A stretch of DNA of 36,905 nucleotides, taken from assembly GCA_945901085.1 (NCBI GenBank), contig CAMDJV010000037.1:1-36905 (forward strand), read 5' to 3'. The notes below the pieces were generated by a model, which made no database searches, was not told where the DNA came from, and saw nothing but the letters and a program-made list of their open reading frames with translations. This document shows positions 8,691 through 17,007 of the stretch, piece after piece; within the stretch, counting starts at the first letter, position 1; each line of letters opens with the position of its first letter. Source of the stretch: Rhodovarius crocodyli. Lineage in GTDB: Bacteria > Pseudomonadota > Alphaproteobacteria > Acetobacterales > Acetobacteraceae. Both the position numbers and the translations under genes were made by a program.

Positions 8691-9527
8691 TTACCCCTTG
8701 AACAGGCCAAGCAATATCTGCGGCGATTGGTTGGCGATGCCCAGCGCCTGCGTGCCCAGTTGCTGGCGGATTTGCAGCGCCTGGAGCCGTGCGGATTCCT
8801 TGGCCAGATCAGCATCGACCAGCGCGCCCATACCGCTCTCCTGCGCGTCGATGATGGCCTTGTTATAGGTGATCTGACCATCAATATAATTTGCGTAGCT
8901 GCCGAAATTATTCAACTGCATGAGCGTGTTATTGACCGCTAAATTGAGTTTTCCACCCGCAGTCATTGCCGATTGTGCTGCGGCTTTTGTATATGCACCA
9001 GCCAGAGATATATTATTATATATATTAGTTATCGCTTTATAGGTATTAAAAGTATAAAGACCTCCAGAGCCATTACTAACAACATTCATTGTTAATGCAG
9101 CCGGATCTTTTAGAATATTGTTTCCATTATAACTAGCATCGCTAATAAAAGATTTTATATTGTTGGTGATTTCTTTTGCCTGAGCCTGATATTGGGTCAG
9201 CTGGTTGGGGGAAATGGCGGCATCGGCCATCTTCAGCGTTAGTTCCCTGAGCTTGATCAATGAGGTCGAGACGTTCTGCAGCGCAGCGCTGGTCACCGCC
9301 AATAGGCCCTTCATCCCGCCCAGCTGCTGATTGGCCGAGGTGGCAGCCGCCATGTCGCCCCGAATACGCTCCGCCACCGCGAAGGCCGCGCCATCATCCT
9401 TCGCATCCGAAACGCGCAAGCCCGTGGAAACCCGCTTCTGCACGGCGGCGAGCTCGTCACTCGTGCGATTGAGCGACTGCAGCGCCACCATGGCGCTCAT
9501 ATTGGTATTAATGCTGTTCATCGACAT
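8691..9527 (-). CDS. Flagellin, short, with AT-rich central segment
   Basis: 278 aa filament subunit. The ATG at 9527 has AAGGGA in front (MSMNSINTNMSAMVALQSLN). Both conserved ends are present: the D0/D1 N-terminal domain (about 1-115, with VSTGLRVSDAKDDGAAFAVA) and the C-terminal domain (about 215-278, ending in QALGIANQSPQILLGLFKG). The variable D2/D3 part is nearly absent, and a short linker (about 116-176) is made of N, Y, I and K-rich sequence. The linker DNA is very AT-rich: 53 of 180 bases at 9001-9180 are G or C, against 39 of 60 at 9361-9420. No other flagellar gene is in the window. A sigma-28-like promoter lies upstream. Confidence 0.95.
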   Translation of the reverse strand: MSMNSINTNMSAMVALQSLNRTSDELAAVQKRVSTGLRVSDAKDDGAAFAVAERIRGDMAAATSANQQLGGMKGLLAVTSAALQNVSTSLIKLRELTLKMADAAISPNQLTQYQAQAKEITNNIKSFISDASYNGNNILKDPAALTMNVVSNGSGGLYTFNTYKAITNIYNNISLAGAYTKAAAQSAMTAGGKLNLAVNNTLMQLNNFGSYANYIDGQITYNKAIIDAQESGMGALVDADLAKESARLQALQIRQQLGTQALGIANQSPQILLGLFKG

Positions 9528-9578
9528 GAGCTTTTCCCTTGGCTTTCGCCCCGGCCTATTGCCGGACAGCAGCACTCT

Positions 9579-9605
9579 TCACCGCCTTGGGTAAATTTCT
9601 CTTTA
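9579..9605 (-). promoter_or_regulatory. Candidate sigma-28 (FliA-type) promoter of the flagellin gene
   Basis: Read on the minus strand, TAAAGAGA (9605-9598), 11 bases, then GGCGGTGA (9586-9579). The enteric sigma-28 consensus is TAAAGTTT-N11-GCCGATAA: the spacing is exact, with 5 of 8 matches at -35 and 5 of 8 at -10. It would start transcription roughly 40 bases before the flagellin ATG. A small hairpin (CCGGC, 5-base loop, GCCGG; 9551-9565) would lie in the 5' leader. Pattern match only. Confidence 0.45.
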
Positions 9606-9690
9606 ACGGCCGCGCCCAAATCCACCCGGCTGGACGGATCAGCCGCAAGTCGGCAGCCTCTGGGTTGGAAACGCCATCAATGAGGACAGC

Positions 9691-10146
9691 ATGATCGACA
9701 TCGAAACCCCCGCAGCGCTCGCCGAATGGGTGGGCCGCAAGCTTGGCACCAGCGAATGGATCACGGTCGACCAGAAAACCATCGACCTCTTTGCCGAAGC
9801 CACGGGTGACCATCAATGGATCCATATCGATGTCGAGCGCGCGGCGCGGGAAATGCCGGGCGGCAAGACCATCGCGCATGGCTTTCTCACCCTGTCGCTG
9901 CTGCCCAGGCTCTCGCCCATGATTTATCGCGTGGTCAAACGCAGCCGTTCCATCAACTATGGCAGCAACAAGGTTCGCTTCACCGCACCCGTGCCCGCGG
10001 GTAGCCGGGTGCGCTTGCATCTCACGGTCAAGGCTGTGGATTCCATCACCGGCGGCGTGCGGGTGACGATGGAGAATGAGATGGAGGTTGAGGGCAATAC
10101 CCGCCCCTGCCTGGTGGCCGAGACCATGGCCCAGGTCTACGACTAA
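9691..10146 (+). CDS. MaoC-family (R)-enoyl-CoA hydratase-like protein
   Basis: 151 aa single hot-dog domain, the usual length for MaoC/NodN-type hydratases. The catalytic Asp/His pair is visible as D40 and H45 in EATGDHQWIHID, followed by the second family motif GGKTIAHGFLTLSLLP. A GAGGA ribosome binding site precedes the ATG. The expected reaction is hydration of trans-2-enoyl-CoA to (R)-3-hydroxyacyl-CoA, feeding beta-oxidation or polyhydroxyalkanoate synthesis. It is monocistronic and divergent from the flagellin gene; the two share a 163-bp intergenic region. Confidence 0.92.
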   Translation: MIDIETPAALAEWVGRKLGTSEWITVDQKTIDLFAEATGDHQWIHIDVERAAREMPGGKTIAHGFLTLSLLPRLSPMIYRVVKRSRSINYGSNKVRFTAPVPAGSRVRLHLTVKAVDSITGGVRVTMENEMEVEGNTRPCLVAETMAQVYD

Positions 10147-10149
10147 AGG

Positions 10150-10503
10150 CTAGCGCGTGCGCGCCGGGCTGGAGGTTCCACTGCCACTGCCCGGCAGCGT
10201 GGCGGCCAGGGCGGCGGCGGCGGCCAGCGGCAAAATGGCCAGCATGGGCACCGCCAGCCCGCTGCCCCCACGCAGGCGGGTGCCACCGCCCAACCGCCCC
10301 CCATCAGGTCGCCCCGCATCAGGTCGCCCCGCATCAGGACGGCCAGTGGGGCGCGGCACCGCCGGCATACGGCGCGTCACCCCAGCACCCCGGGCCGGCA
10401 CAACCACATCCTGGCCAGCCGGCACCACCACCACGCGCATTTGCGCCTGAGCCGGGCTCAAGCACAACCCAAGCGCGATCAAAGTGGATAAAATACAGCG
10501 CAT
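10150..10503 (-). CDS. Small secreted protein with Gly-Arg-Pro-Asp repeats
   Basis: 117 aa from the ATG at 10503. No family recognised. It has a clear Sec signal peptide (MRCILSTLIALGLCLSPAQA), a valine-rich stretch (MRVVVVPAGQDVVVPARG), a repeat GRPDAGRPDAGRPDGGR, a glycine-rich linker, then a hydrophobic segment (LAVPMLAILPLAAAAALAA) and a Ser/Gly tail. The layout suggests an envelope protein with a C-terminal membrane segment. The coding strand lies between the convergent maoC gene (3-bp gap) and the upstream acyl-CoA dehydrogenase gene. Protein expression is supported mainly by the intact signal peptide and by the lack of any better frame. Confidence 0.6.
   Translation of the reverse strand: MRCILSTLIALGLCLSPAQAQMRVVVVPAGQDVVVPARGAGVTRRMPAVPRPTGRPDAGRPDAGRPDGGRLGGGTRLRGGSGLAVPMLAILPLAAAAALAATLPGSGSGTSSPARTR
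10302..10346. repeat. 15-bp tandem repeat inside the small secreted protein gene
   Basis: CATCAGGTCGCCCCG occurs at 10302-10316 and 10317-10331, followed by a diverged third copy to 10346. It encodes the GRPDA repeats. The two identical copies imply recent slippage, so copy number may vary between strains. Confidence 0.85.
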
Positions 10504-10551
10504 GGGCGATTTGAAACGCAAATCACCGCATGCATGCAAGCAAAAACTTGC

Positions 10552-11688
10552 TCAGGCCTTTAATAATCCCCGTGCGATGATCACCCGCATGATCTCATTG
10601 GTGCCCTCCAGAATGCGATGCACCCGCAGGTCACGGACAATTTTCTCCACGCCGTAATCCGCCAGATAGCCATAGCCGCCCAGCAATTGCAGCGCCTCAT
10701 CGGCCACCCGGCTGCCGGTATCGGTGACGAAGCGCTTGGCCATGGCGCAATATTGCGTGGCATCGGGGGCGCGGGCATCGAGCTTGGCGCAGGCGCGCCA
10801 GAGGAAGCTGCGCGCCACTTCCAGCTCCGTCGCCATATCGGCCAGGCGGAATTGGGTGGCCTGGAAATCCGCCACCGCACGGCCAAAGGCGCGGCGCTGC
10901 TTCACGTAATCCAACGCTATATCCAGCGCCCGCTGCGCGCCGCCGAGCGAACAGGCGGCGATATTCAGCCGCCCGCCATCAAGCCCGGCCATGGCGAATT
11001 TGAACCCCTGCCCCTCCTCGCCCAGCAAGGCCTCGGCCGGCACCCGCGCATCGGCAAATATCACCTGCCTGGTGGGCTGGGCGTTCCAGCCCATTTTCTT
11101 CTCATTGACGCCAAAGCTGAGCCCCGGCGTCTCCTTGGGAATCAGCAGGGCGGAGACACCACCCGGCCCATCGCCGCCGCTGCGCACCATGGTCAGATAG
11201 AGGTCCGACACGCCGGCGCCGGAAATGAATTGCTTGCTGCCATTGAGCACATAGCCGGCATTGTCGCGCGCGGCGCGGGTGGCCAGGGCGGCGGCGTCGG
11301 AACCGCTGCCAGGCTCGGTCAGGCAATAGCTGGCAATGCGCTGCATGGTGAGCAGTGAGGGCAGATGTTCCGCGCGCTGGGCATCATTGCCGAAGCGGTC
11401 GATCATCCAGGCCACCATATTATGGATGGAGAGGAAGGCGCTGATGGTCGGGCAGCCATAGGCCAGCGCCTCGAACACCGTGGCGGCATCCAGCCGGGTA
11501 AGGCCGGTACCACCGGATTCCTCGCGGACATAAAGCCCCGCCATGCCGAGGGCCGCAGCCTCACGCAGCACATCCACCGGCAAATGCCGCTCCTCATCCC
11601 AGCGCTGGGCGTGGGGCGCGATCTTGTCGGCGGCGAAATCGCGCGCCATGTCGCGGAGCGCGATGGTCTCTTCAGGCAGCTCGAACAT
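10552..11688 (-). CDS. Acyl-CoA dehydrogenase, isobutyryl-CoA dehydrogenase (ACAD8)-like
   Basis: 378 aa FAD flavoenzyme oxidising acyl-CoA to trans-2-enoyl-CoA and passing electrons to ETF. Family motifs are complete: CLTEPGSGSDAAAL (FAD/substrate binding), FISGAGVSDLYL, and the catalytic base E361 in LEGTNEIMR. The segment VNEKKMGWNAQPTRQVIF is characteristic of isobutyryl-CoA dehydrogenases of valine breakdown, which makes isobutyryl-CoA the best substrate guess. The start overlaps the end of the fused ferredoxin oxidoreductase gene by 17 bp in the same direction. Coupled expression would let the oxidoreductase make branched acyl-CoA from 2-oxoacids for this enzyme (inference). Confidence 0.93.
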   Translation of the reverse strand: MFELPEETIALRDMARDFAADKIAPHAQRWDEERHLPVDVLREAAALGMAGLYVREESGGTGLTRLDAATVFEALAYGCPTISAFLSIHNMVAWMIDRFGNDAQRAEHLPSLLTMQRIASYCLTEPGSGSDAAALATRAARDNAGYVLNGSKQFISGAGVSDLYLTMVRSGGDGPGGVSALLIPKETPGLSFGVNEKKMGWNAQPTRQVIFADARVPAEALLGEEGQGFKFAMAGLDGGRLNIAACSLGGAQRALDIALDYVKQRRAFGRAVADFQATQFRLADMATELEVARSFLWRACAKLDARAPDATQYCAMAKRFVTDTGSRVADEALQLLGGYGYLADYGVEKIVRDLRVHRILEGTNEIMRVIIARGLLKA

Positions 11689-14600
11689 GGGGCTCCTCGG
11701 GCGGCTTCATCACCGCATTGCGCAGCGCCGCCATCGCGGCGCGGGCTGCCGCCAGGTTGCGCGCCTTGATCGGGCCATAGCCCTTGATACCGGCAGCCGC
11801 CTCCGCCCATTGGCAGATCATCTCCGCATGGCTGGCGAGATGGGGCAGCATCGCTTCCAGCCCGGCGATGTATTCGCCGGGCAGCGCCGCTTCCTCGCGG
11901 CGTTCGGCGGTGTATCCAAACGGGTCGAGCACGCTCGCGCGCAAGAACCGGCCATGCCGGAGCAAGCCCATGGCCTTGAGCATCCAGGGGCCAAAGGCGC
12001 GCTTCTTGTCGCCCATGAAGGGCGGCGCCAGATGCATCTCGATGCGCGTGGTGCCGGTGAAGCGCTCCCGCAGCTGGGCCTGCCATTCCGGCAGGCTATG
12101 CAGCCGCGCCACCTCATACTCATCCTTATAGGCCATCAGGCGGTAAAGCTGCGTCGCCACCGCCCGGGTCAGGCGGTTTTCGCCCGGATGCGCGGCTTTT
12201 TCCGCCGCCGCCACCCGCGCCACGAAGTCCTGGTAACGCGCGGCATAGCGCCGGCTTTGATAGGCCGTGAGGTCCGCCACCCGGCGGGCGATCATCGCCT
12301 CCAGCGTTTCGCGCGCAAGCGGGGTTTCGCGGGTGAGTGCGGCGTGCCGGCCGGCGGTGAAGGCGGCCTGGTTGCGCGCCACCTCGGCGCCGTTCAGCTC
12401 CAGCGCGCGCATGATGGCTGCGCTGCCAATCGGCACCAGCCCGCGCTGATAGGCCACGCCCAGCAGATAGACATTCAGATAGATCAGATCGCCAAACGCA
12501 TTCTCCACCGCGCGGGCGGCGGGCAGCGCCACCACCGCCTGGCAGGCGGCGTCCAGGCTGGCGCGCATCGCCCCGGCATCCATCTGGGTTTCCGGGTTGA
12601 GCACGAATTCCGCGGTCGGCGCCACGCCATCGCTCAGCACCGCCACGCTGCGATGGGGCGAGAGCAGCGGCCGGGCGAAGCGGCCATGCGCCACCACCAT
12701 ATCGGCGGCGATCATCACATCCACCTGGCCCTGGCCAATGCGCGGGCTGAGCAGCGCCTCACCCTTGGGCAACCCCACGCGCAGCTGGGCAAACACCCCG
12801 CCGCCCTTTTGCGCCAGGCCCAGCGCATCCACGCCGCGCACCGGCCGCTCTTCCAGATGCGCCGCCATGGCGAGGATGGCGGAGAGCGCCGTCACCCCCT
12901 GGCCGCCCACGCCGGCGATGACGAGGTTCCAGGCCTCGGTCTGCGCCAGCCGCGCGGGTTCCGCCGGCGGCGTGATGGTTTTTGGCGCGGGGGGGCGCAA
13001 CGGCTCGGCACCCACCAGGGTCACGAAGCTGGGGCAAAACCCCTCCAGGCAGGAAAAATCCTGGTTGCAATTGGACTGGTCAATCCGCCGCTTGCGGCCG
13101 AAGGGCGTCTCGATGGGTTCCACCGCGATGCAGTTGGATTTCACCGAGCAATCGCCGCAATCCTCGCAGACGCGCGGGTTGATCATGACGCGCTGGGTGG
13201 CTTTTTCCGCCAGCCCGCGCTTGCGCTTGCGGCGGCGCTCGGTGGCGCATTCCTGGTCGTAGATCAGCACCGTGGTGCCATCCACCTCGCGCAGGCGGCG
13301 CTGCACCGCATCCAGCTCGGCGCGCGGGTAGAAGCGCACTGTGGCGGGGATCAGCGGGTTGCCGCGATGCCGCTCCGGGTCATCGCCCACCACCACCACC
13401 TCGGTCGCGCCCTCGGCCACCATTTGGGCGGCGATGCGCGGCACCGTCACCTCGCCCTCGGGGTGCTGGCCGCCGGTCATGGCCACGGCGGAATTGACCA
13501 GTATTTTGTAGGTGATGCGCGTCTTGGTCGCGATCGCGGCACGGATCGCCAGCACGCCCGAATGGGCGTAGGTGCCATCCCCCATATTGGTGAAGACGTG
13601 CTGGGTTTCGGAAAAATGCTTCTGGCCGATCCAGGGCGCGCCCTCGCCACCCATATGGGTGAAGAGGTCGCTCTCGCGGTTCATGTCCTTGGCCAGGTAA
13701 TGGCAGCCAATGCCGGCCAGGCCATGGCTGCCCTCGGGCACGCGGGTCGAGGTATTGTGCGGGCAGCCCGGGCAGAAATGCGGCGGGCGCAAATGCACCG
13801 GCGGCTGGGCGGATTGCGCCAGCGCGTCCAGCTCGGCGATGCGCGCCAACATGCGCGCGGTGCGCAGCGCTTCGGGCAGGCGGGCATGCAGGGCGCGCAG
13901 GATTTGCCCGGCATCCAGCTCGGTCAATTCGCTGAGCAGGGCGGCGCCATCCGGGTCGCGCTTGCCGGAGACATGCGGCCGGTCGGGCAGTTCATACAGT
14001 GCGTCGCGCAGCAGCGGCTCGACATGGGCGCGGCGATCCTCAATGACCAGCACCTCGGCCAGCCCCTGGGCAAAATCGCGGGCGGCGGCGATATCGAAAG
14101 GCCAGGGCATGCCTAGCTTCCAGATTCGCACCCCCTGCTCGCGCAGCATGTCATCGGAAATGCCGGCATCGGCCAAAGCCTGCCGCATGGTGTTATAGGC
14201 CTTGCCGCGCACGGCGATGCCAAAGCGCGCGCGCGGCGCATCGGCCACAATCCGGTTGATGCCATTGGCCCGGGCAAAGGCCAGGGCGGCGGGAAGTTTG
14301 CTCCCCCGCAGCCGCGCCTCGATGGCCAGGGGAAAATCCTTCAGCCGGATATGCAGCCCATCAGGGGCGATGATGGGTGGATCAACCGTGGCATAGCGGG
14401 CAGGGTCCACCACCAGGGACATGGTGGCATCCATCGTCTCGGCCACGCATTTCATCGCCACCCAAAGGCCGGAATAGCGCGAGAGCGCGATGCCCTTCAG
14501 GCCGTATTCCAGCACCTCCGCCACATCGGCGGGGTCGAGCATGGGCATTTCCAGGTCGAGAAACGCATGCTCGGTGGTGTTGGTGACGGTGGAGGATTTG

Positions 14601-15052
14601 GCCGAAGGATCATCGCCCGCCAGCGCCAGCACACCGCCGCGCGGCGCGGTGCCGGCGCCATTGGCGTGGCGCAGCACATCGCCCGAGCGATCCACCCCCG
14701 GCCCCTTGCCATACCAGATGGCAAAGACGCCCTCCTTCTTCGCGCCGTCATAGAGCTCCAATTGCTGCGTGCCCCAGCAGGCGGTGGCGGCGAGATCCTC
14801 ATTCAGCCCGGGCTCGAAGACGATGCCGCCCTCGGCCAGGCGCTTGCGGTGATGGCCGAGTTCCCGGTCATACCCGCCCAGCGGCGAGCCACGATAGCCG
14901 GTGATATACCCCGCCGTGTTCCAACCCAGCGCGTCATCCATCTGCCGGCGCAGGAAGGGCAGCCGCACCAGCGCCTGGGTGCCGGTGAGCAAGGTCTCCT
15001 CGCCCGTCGAGGTCCAGCGATCCTCCAGCGTCACGCGCTCGATGCGGCTCAT
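11672..15052 (-). CDS. Fused indolepyruvate (2-oxoacid) ferredoxin oxidoreductase
   Basis: 1126 aa, the size of the fused alpha-beta IOR found in proteobacteria. It decarboxylates aryl or branched 2-oxoacids to acyl-CoA and reduces ferredoxin. Domains in order: pyrimidine-binding PFOR-type domain (about 20-400, with TGYRGSPLGGYD), thiamine diphosphate domain starting at CPGCPHNTST (about 424-433), a cysteine-rich iron-sulfur region (about 625-660, CEDCGDCSVKSNC then SNCNQDFSCLEGFCPSF), the gamma domain (IAGVGGQGVTALSAIL, about 705-900) and an alpha-helical C-terminal domain (DUF6537-like). The fused frame is intact. It is followed by an ACAD8-like gene with a 17-bp overlap, so the pair suits aromatic or branched-chain amino acid catabolism. 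Oxygen-tolerant fused IORs are known in aerobic alphaproteobacteria. Confidence 0.95.
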   Translation of the reverse strand: MSRIERVTLEDRWTSTGEETLLTGTQALVRLPFLRRQMDDALGWNTAGYITGYRGSPLGGYDRELGHHRKRLAEGGIVFEPGLNEDLAATACWGTQQLELYDGAKKEGVFAIWYGKGPGVDRSGDVLRHANGAGTAPRGGVLALAGDDPSAKSSTVTNTTEHAFLDLEMPMLDPADVAEVLEYGLKGIALSRYSGLWVAMKCVAETMDATMSLVVDPARYATVDPPIIAPDGLHIRLKDFPLAIEARLRGSKLPAALAFARANGINRIVADAPRARFGIAVRGKAYNTMRQALADAGISDDMLREQGVRIWKLGMPWPFDIAAARDFAQGLAEVLVIEDRRAHVEPLLRDALYELPDRPHVSGKRDPDGAALLSELTELDAGQILRALHARLPEALRTARMLARIAELDALAQSAQPPVHLRPPHFCPGCPHNTSTRVPEGSHGLAGIGCHYLAKDMNRESDLFTHMGGEGAPWIGQKHFSETQHVFTNMGDGTYAHSGVLAIRAAIATKTRITYKILVNSAVAMTGGQHPEGEVTVPRIAAQMVAEGATEVVVVGDDPERHRGNPLIPATVRFYPRAELDAVQRRLREVDGTTVLIYDQECATERRRKRKRGLAEKATQRVMINPRVCEDCGDCSVKSNCIAVEPIETPFGRKRRIDQSNCNQDFSCLEGFCPSFVTLVGAEPLRPPAPKTITPPAEPARLAQTEAWNLVIAGVGGQGVTALSAILAMAAHLEERPVRGVDALGLAQKGGGVFAQLRVGLPKGEALLSPRIGQGQVDVMIAADMVVAHGRFARPLLSPHRSVAVLSDGVAPTAEFVLNPETQMDAGAMRASLDAACQAVVALPAARAVENAFGDLIYLNVYLLGVAYQRGLVPIGSAAIMRALELNGAEVARNQAAFTAGRHAALTRETPLARETLEAMIARRVADLTAYQSRRYAARYQDFVARVAAAEKAAHPGENRLTRAVATQLYRLMAYKDEYEVARLHSLPEWQAQLRERFTGTTRIEMHLAPPFMGDKKRAFGPWMLKAMGLLRHGRFLRASVLDPFGYTAERREEAALPGEYIAGLEAMLPHLASHAEMICQWAEAAAGIKGYGPIKARNLAAARAAMAALRNAVMKPPEEPHVRAA

Positions 15053-15088
15053 GGGCTATCCTCGCTTTCCAGCAGCATGTTTCGCACC

Positions 15089-15541
15089 CTACACAGCCTC
15101 AGGCCGCGCGGCCATCAGCCCTTCCGCCGCCGCCCGCAACGCCGCGGGCATTGGCACCGGCCGCCCGCTCGCGCGGTTGACCGTCACATGGGTGAAATGC
15201 CCCTGCGCCGCAGCCTCATCCGCCGCGCCGAACACCGCAAGCTCATAACGGATGGAACTCGTGCCCAGCCGCGCCACCCGCATTCCCACGCTCACCGGCT
15301 CGGGAAAGGCCAGGGGACGAAAATACCGGCAGCCGGTCTCTGCCACAAAGCACACCACCTCGCCCTCGGTGATGTGCAGGAAACCCCGCTCCACCAGCCA
15401 GCGCGTCACCGCCGTGTCAAAAAACGCGTAATACTGCACGTTGTTGATATGGCCGAAGGCGTCATTATCCGCCCAGCGTGTGGTGATCGGGCTGTGATGG
15501 GGGAATTCATCCCGCCGGGCCGGGGGGGCGCGTTCATTCAT
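15089..15541 (-). CDS. Acyl-CoA thioesterase (4-hydroxybenzoyl-CoA thioesterase family)
   Basis: 150 aa single hot-dog domain. The start at 15541 (MNERAPPARRDEFPHHSPI) has GGAG at good spacing; the longer frame has no such site. The YbgC/4HBT motif TRWADNDAFGHINNVQYYAF (about residues 21-40) holds the catalytic aspartate, and AVTRWLVERGF follows as in the family. It hydrolyses acyl-CoA thioesters to free acid and CoA; chain length and substrate cannot be told. It lies 36 bp upstream of the fused oxidoreductase gene on the same strand and is likely co-transcribed. A short hairpin (15553-15569; TGGGCA, 5-base loop, TGCCCA) sits just upstream of the ribosome binding site. Confidence 0.9.
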   Translation of the reverse strand: MNERAPPARRDEFPHHSPITTRWADNDAFGHINNVQYYAFFDTAVTRWLVERGFLHITEGEVVCFVAETGCRYFRPLAFPEPVSVGMRVARLGTSSIRYELAVFGAADEAAAQGHFTHVTVNRASGRPVPMPAALRAAAEGLMAARPEAV

Positions 15542-15703
15542 GGCGTGTCTCCTGGGCATAGTCTGCCCAAGATCAGCGCGCTGCACATCCCCGGCCTGGC
15601 ACCGCAGGGCTGCTCGACAGCATGAACGCACCGTAAGAAAATGCCGCGTTGACGGCCCCGAGGGCTAAGGCCAGTTTCCGACGCATTGACAGGGGTTTCG
15701 CAC

Positions 15704-16906
15704 ATGCAGGGTCAGGACGGACGGATTATCGGGCTGATCGGCACCGGTCACTTCCTCAGCCATTTCTACATGCTGTGCCTGGCGCCGCTGTTCATCACCT
15801 GGCGGGCGGAATTTGATGTCTCCTACGCCATGCTCGGCCTGTCGCTGGCGCTGATGTCGGGCACCACGGCAGCGTTGCAGACGCCGGTGGGCTTCTGGGT
15901 CGATAAATATGGCGCGCGCGGTTTTCTGGTCGGCGGCACGCTGCTGATGGCGCTTTCGGTCTCGGCGATGAGCTTTGCCACGGAATACTGGATGATCCTG
16001 GCGCTGGCGGTTTGCTCGGGCATTGGCAATAGCGTCATCCACCCTGCCGATTACGCCATCCTGGCCGGCTCCATCCGCAAGGAGTTTCTGGGCCGCGCTT
16101 TCGCGCTGCACAGCTTCACCGGCAATCTGGGTTTTGCTGCTGCGCCGCCGATCATCGCCTTGCTGATGCCGATCATGGGCTGGCGGGGCGTGCTGCTGCT
16201 GGTGGGGCTTTTGGGCATTCCCGTGGTTCTGGGTATTTTGTGGCAGAGCAGCGTGCTGCGCGACCAGGCCAAGCCACCCAAGGACACCAAGCGCATGGGC
16301 GGGCGTGAATTGCTGCTGAACAAGCCCATCCTGCTGTTCTTTGGCTTCTTCATGCTCAGCGCCATGGCGGGTTCGGGCATCCAGTCCTTTGTCATCACCG
16401 TGCTGGGCCAGCTTTGGGGCACGCCGGTGGCGCTCGCCTCCACCGTGCTCACCGGCTATATGGTGGGGGCCACCTCGGGCATTCTGGTGGGCGGCTGGAT
16501 TGCCGATAAATCCAAGCGCAACCTGTTCAAAATGGTCGCTGTGCTGACGCTGTGTTCGATGACCTCCATCCTGGTGCTGGGGCTACTGCCCCTGCCGCCC
16601 TTGCTGCTGCCGGTGGTGGGGTTGCTGGCGGGGCTGACCATGGGCACCAGCCGCACCCCGCGCGACGTGATGCTCAAGGATGCCTGCCCGCCGGGTGAAA
16701 TCGGCAAGGTGTTTGGCTTTGTCAGCGCCTCCCTGCCTTTGGGTTCTGCGATCACGCCGGTGCCGATGGGGCTGCTGATCGATTTCGGCCTGCCCTGGCT
16801 GGTGCTGCCGGTGGTGGCCGGGCTGCTCGGCCTCTCCCTGCTTTGCGCCGGTGGCGCGAGGGAGAGTGCGGCTCAGGCGCGCTCCCGCCCCGTCGCCGCC
16901 GAATAG
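15704..16906 (+). CDS. MFS transporter, fosmidomycin-resistance (Fsr)-like
   Basis: 400 aa with about 12 membrane segments. I start at the ATG at 15704 (MQGQDGRIIGLIGTGHFLSH), which has AGGGG 8 bases upstream; a TTG 18 bp earlier is possible. The GHFLSHFYML and LGLSLALMSGTTAALQTPVG segments followed by VDKYGARGFLVGG (the MFS loop 2-3 motif) resemble the Fsr branch of drug exporters. It should be a proton-driven exporter of small molecules in the inner membrane. Its substrate is unknown. It is divergent from the thioesterase gene, with 162 bp between them. Confidence 0.88.
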   Translation: MQGQDGRIIGLIGTGHFLSHFYMLCLAPLFITWRAEFDVSYAMLGLSLALMSGTTAALQTPVGFWVDKYGARGFLVGGTLLMALSVSAMSFATEYWMILALAVCSGIGNSVIHPADYAILAGSIRKEFLGRAFALHSFTGNLGFAAAPPIIALLMPIMGWRGVLLLVGLLGIPVVLGILWQSSVLRDQAKPPKDTKRMGGRELLLNKPILLFFGFFMLSAMAGSGIQSFVITVLGQLWGTPVALASTVLTGYMVGATSGILVGGWIADKSKRNLFKMVAVLTLCSMTSILVLGLLPLPPLLLPVVGLLAGLTMGTSRTPRDVMLKDACPPGEIGKVFGFVSASLPLGSAITPVPMGLLIDFGLPWLVLPVVAGLLGLSLLCAGGARESAAQARSRPVAAE

Positions 16907-16911
16907 CGCGG

Positions 16912-17007
16912 ATGACCGCAAGACGTCTGCGCCGCTGGCTTGGCCTGGTGCTGGGTGCTTGGTTTGTGGCGCTGGGGCTGTGGCGGCGGCCGGCGGCGCC
17001 GGCATGA
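16912..17007 (+). CDS. Possible 31-aa membrane peptide overlapping the TRIC-like gene start
   Basis: An ATG at 16912 opens a 31-codon frame: a basic start (MTARRLRRW), a hydrophobic helix (LGLVLGAWFVALGLW) and RRPAAPA, then TGA at 17005-17007. The stop overlaps the ATG of the next gene (ATGA). The next gene has no convincing ribosome binding site of its own, so this frame may couple its translation. The topology is that of a single-span small membrane protein. No homologue is recognised; it could also be a chance frame. Confidence 0.4.
   Translation: MTARRLRRWLGLVLGAWFVALGLWRRPAAPA

Noticed and set aside
11543-14116. 857-codon open frame on the plus strand
   Set aside because: It is antisense to the fused ferredoxin oxidoreductase, whose motifs are unmistakable; the His/Arg/Gly-rich product is typical of the reverse frame of GC-rich genes.
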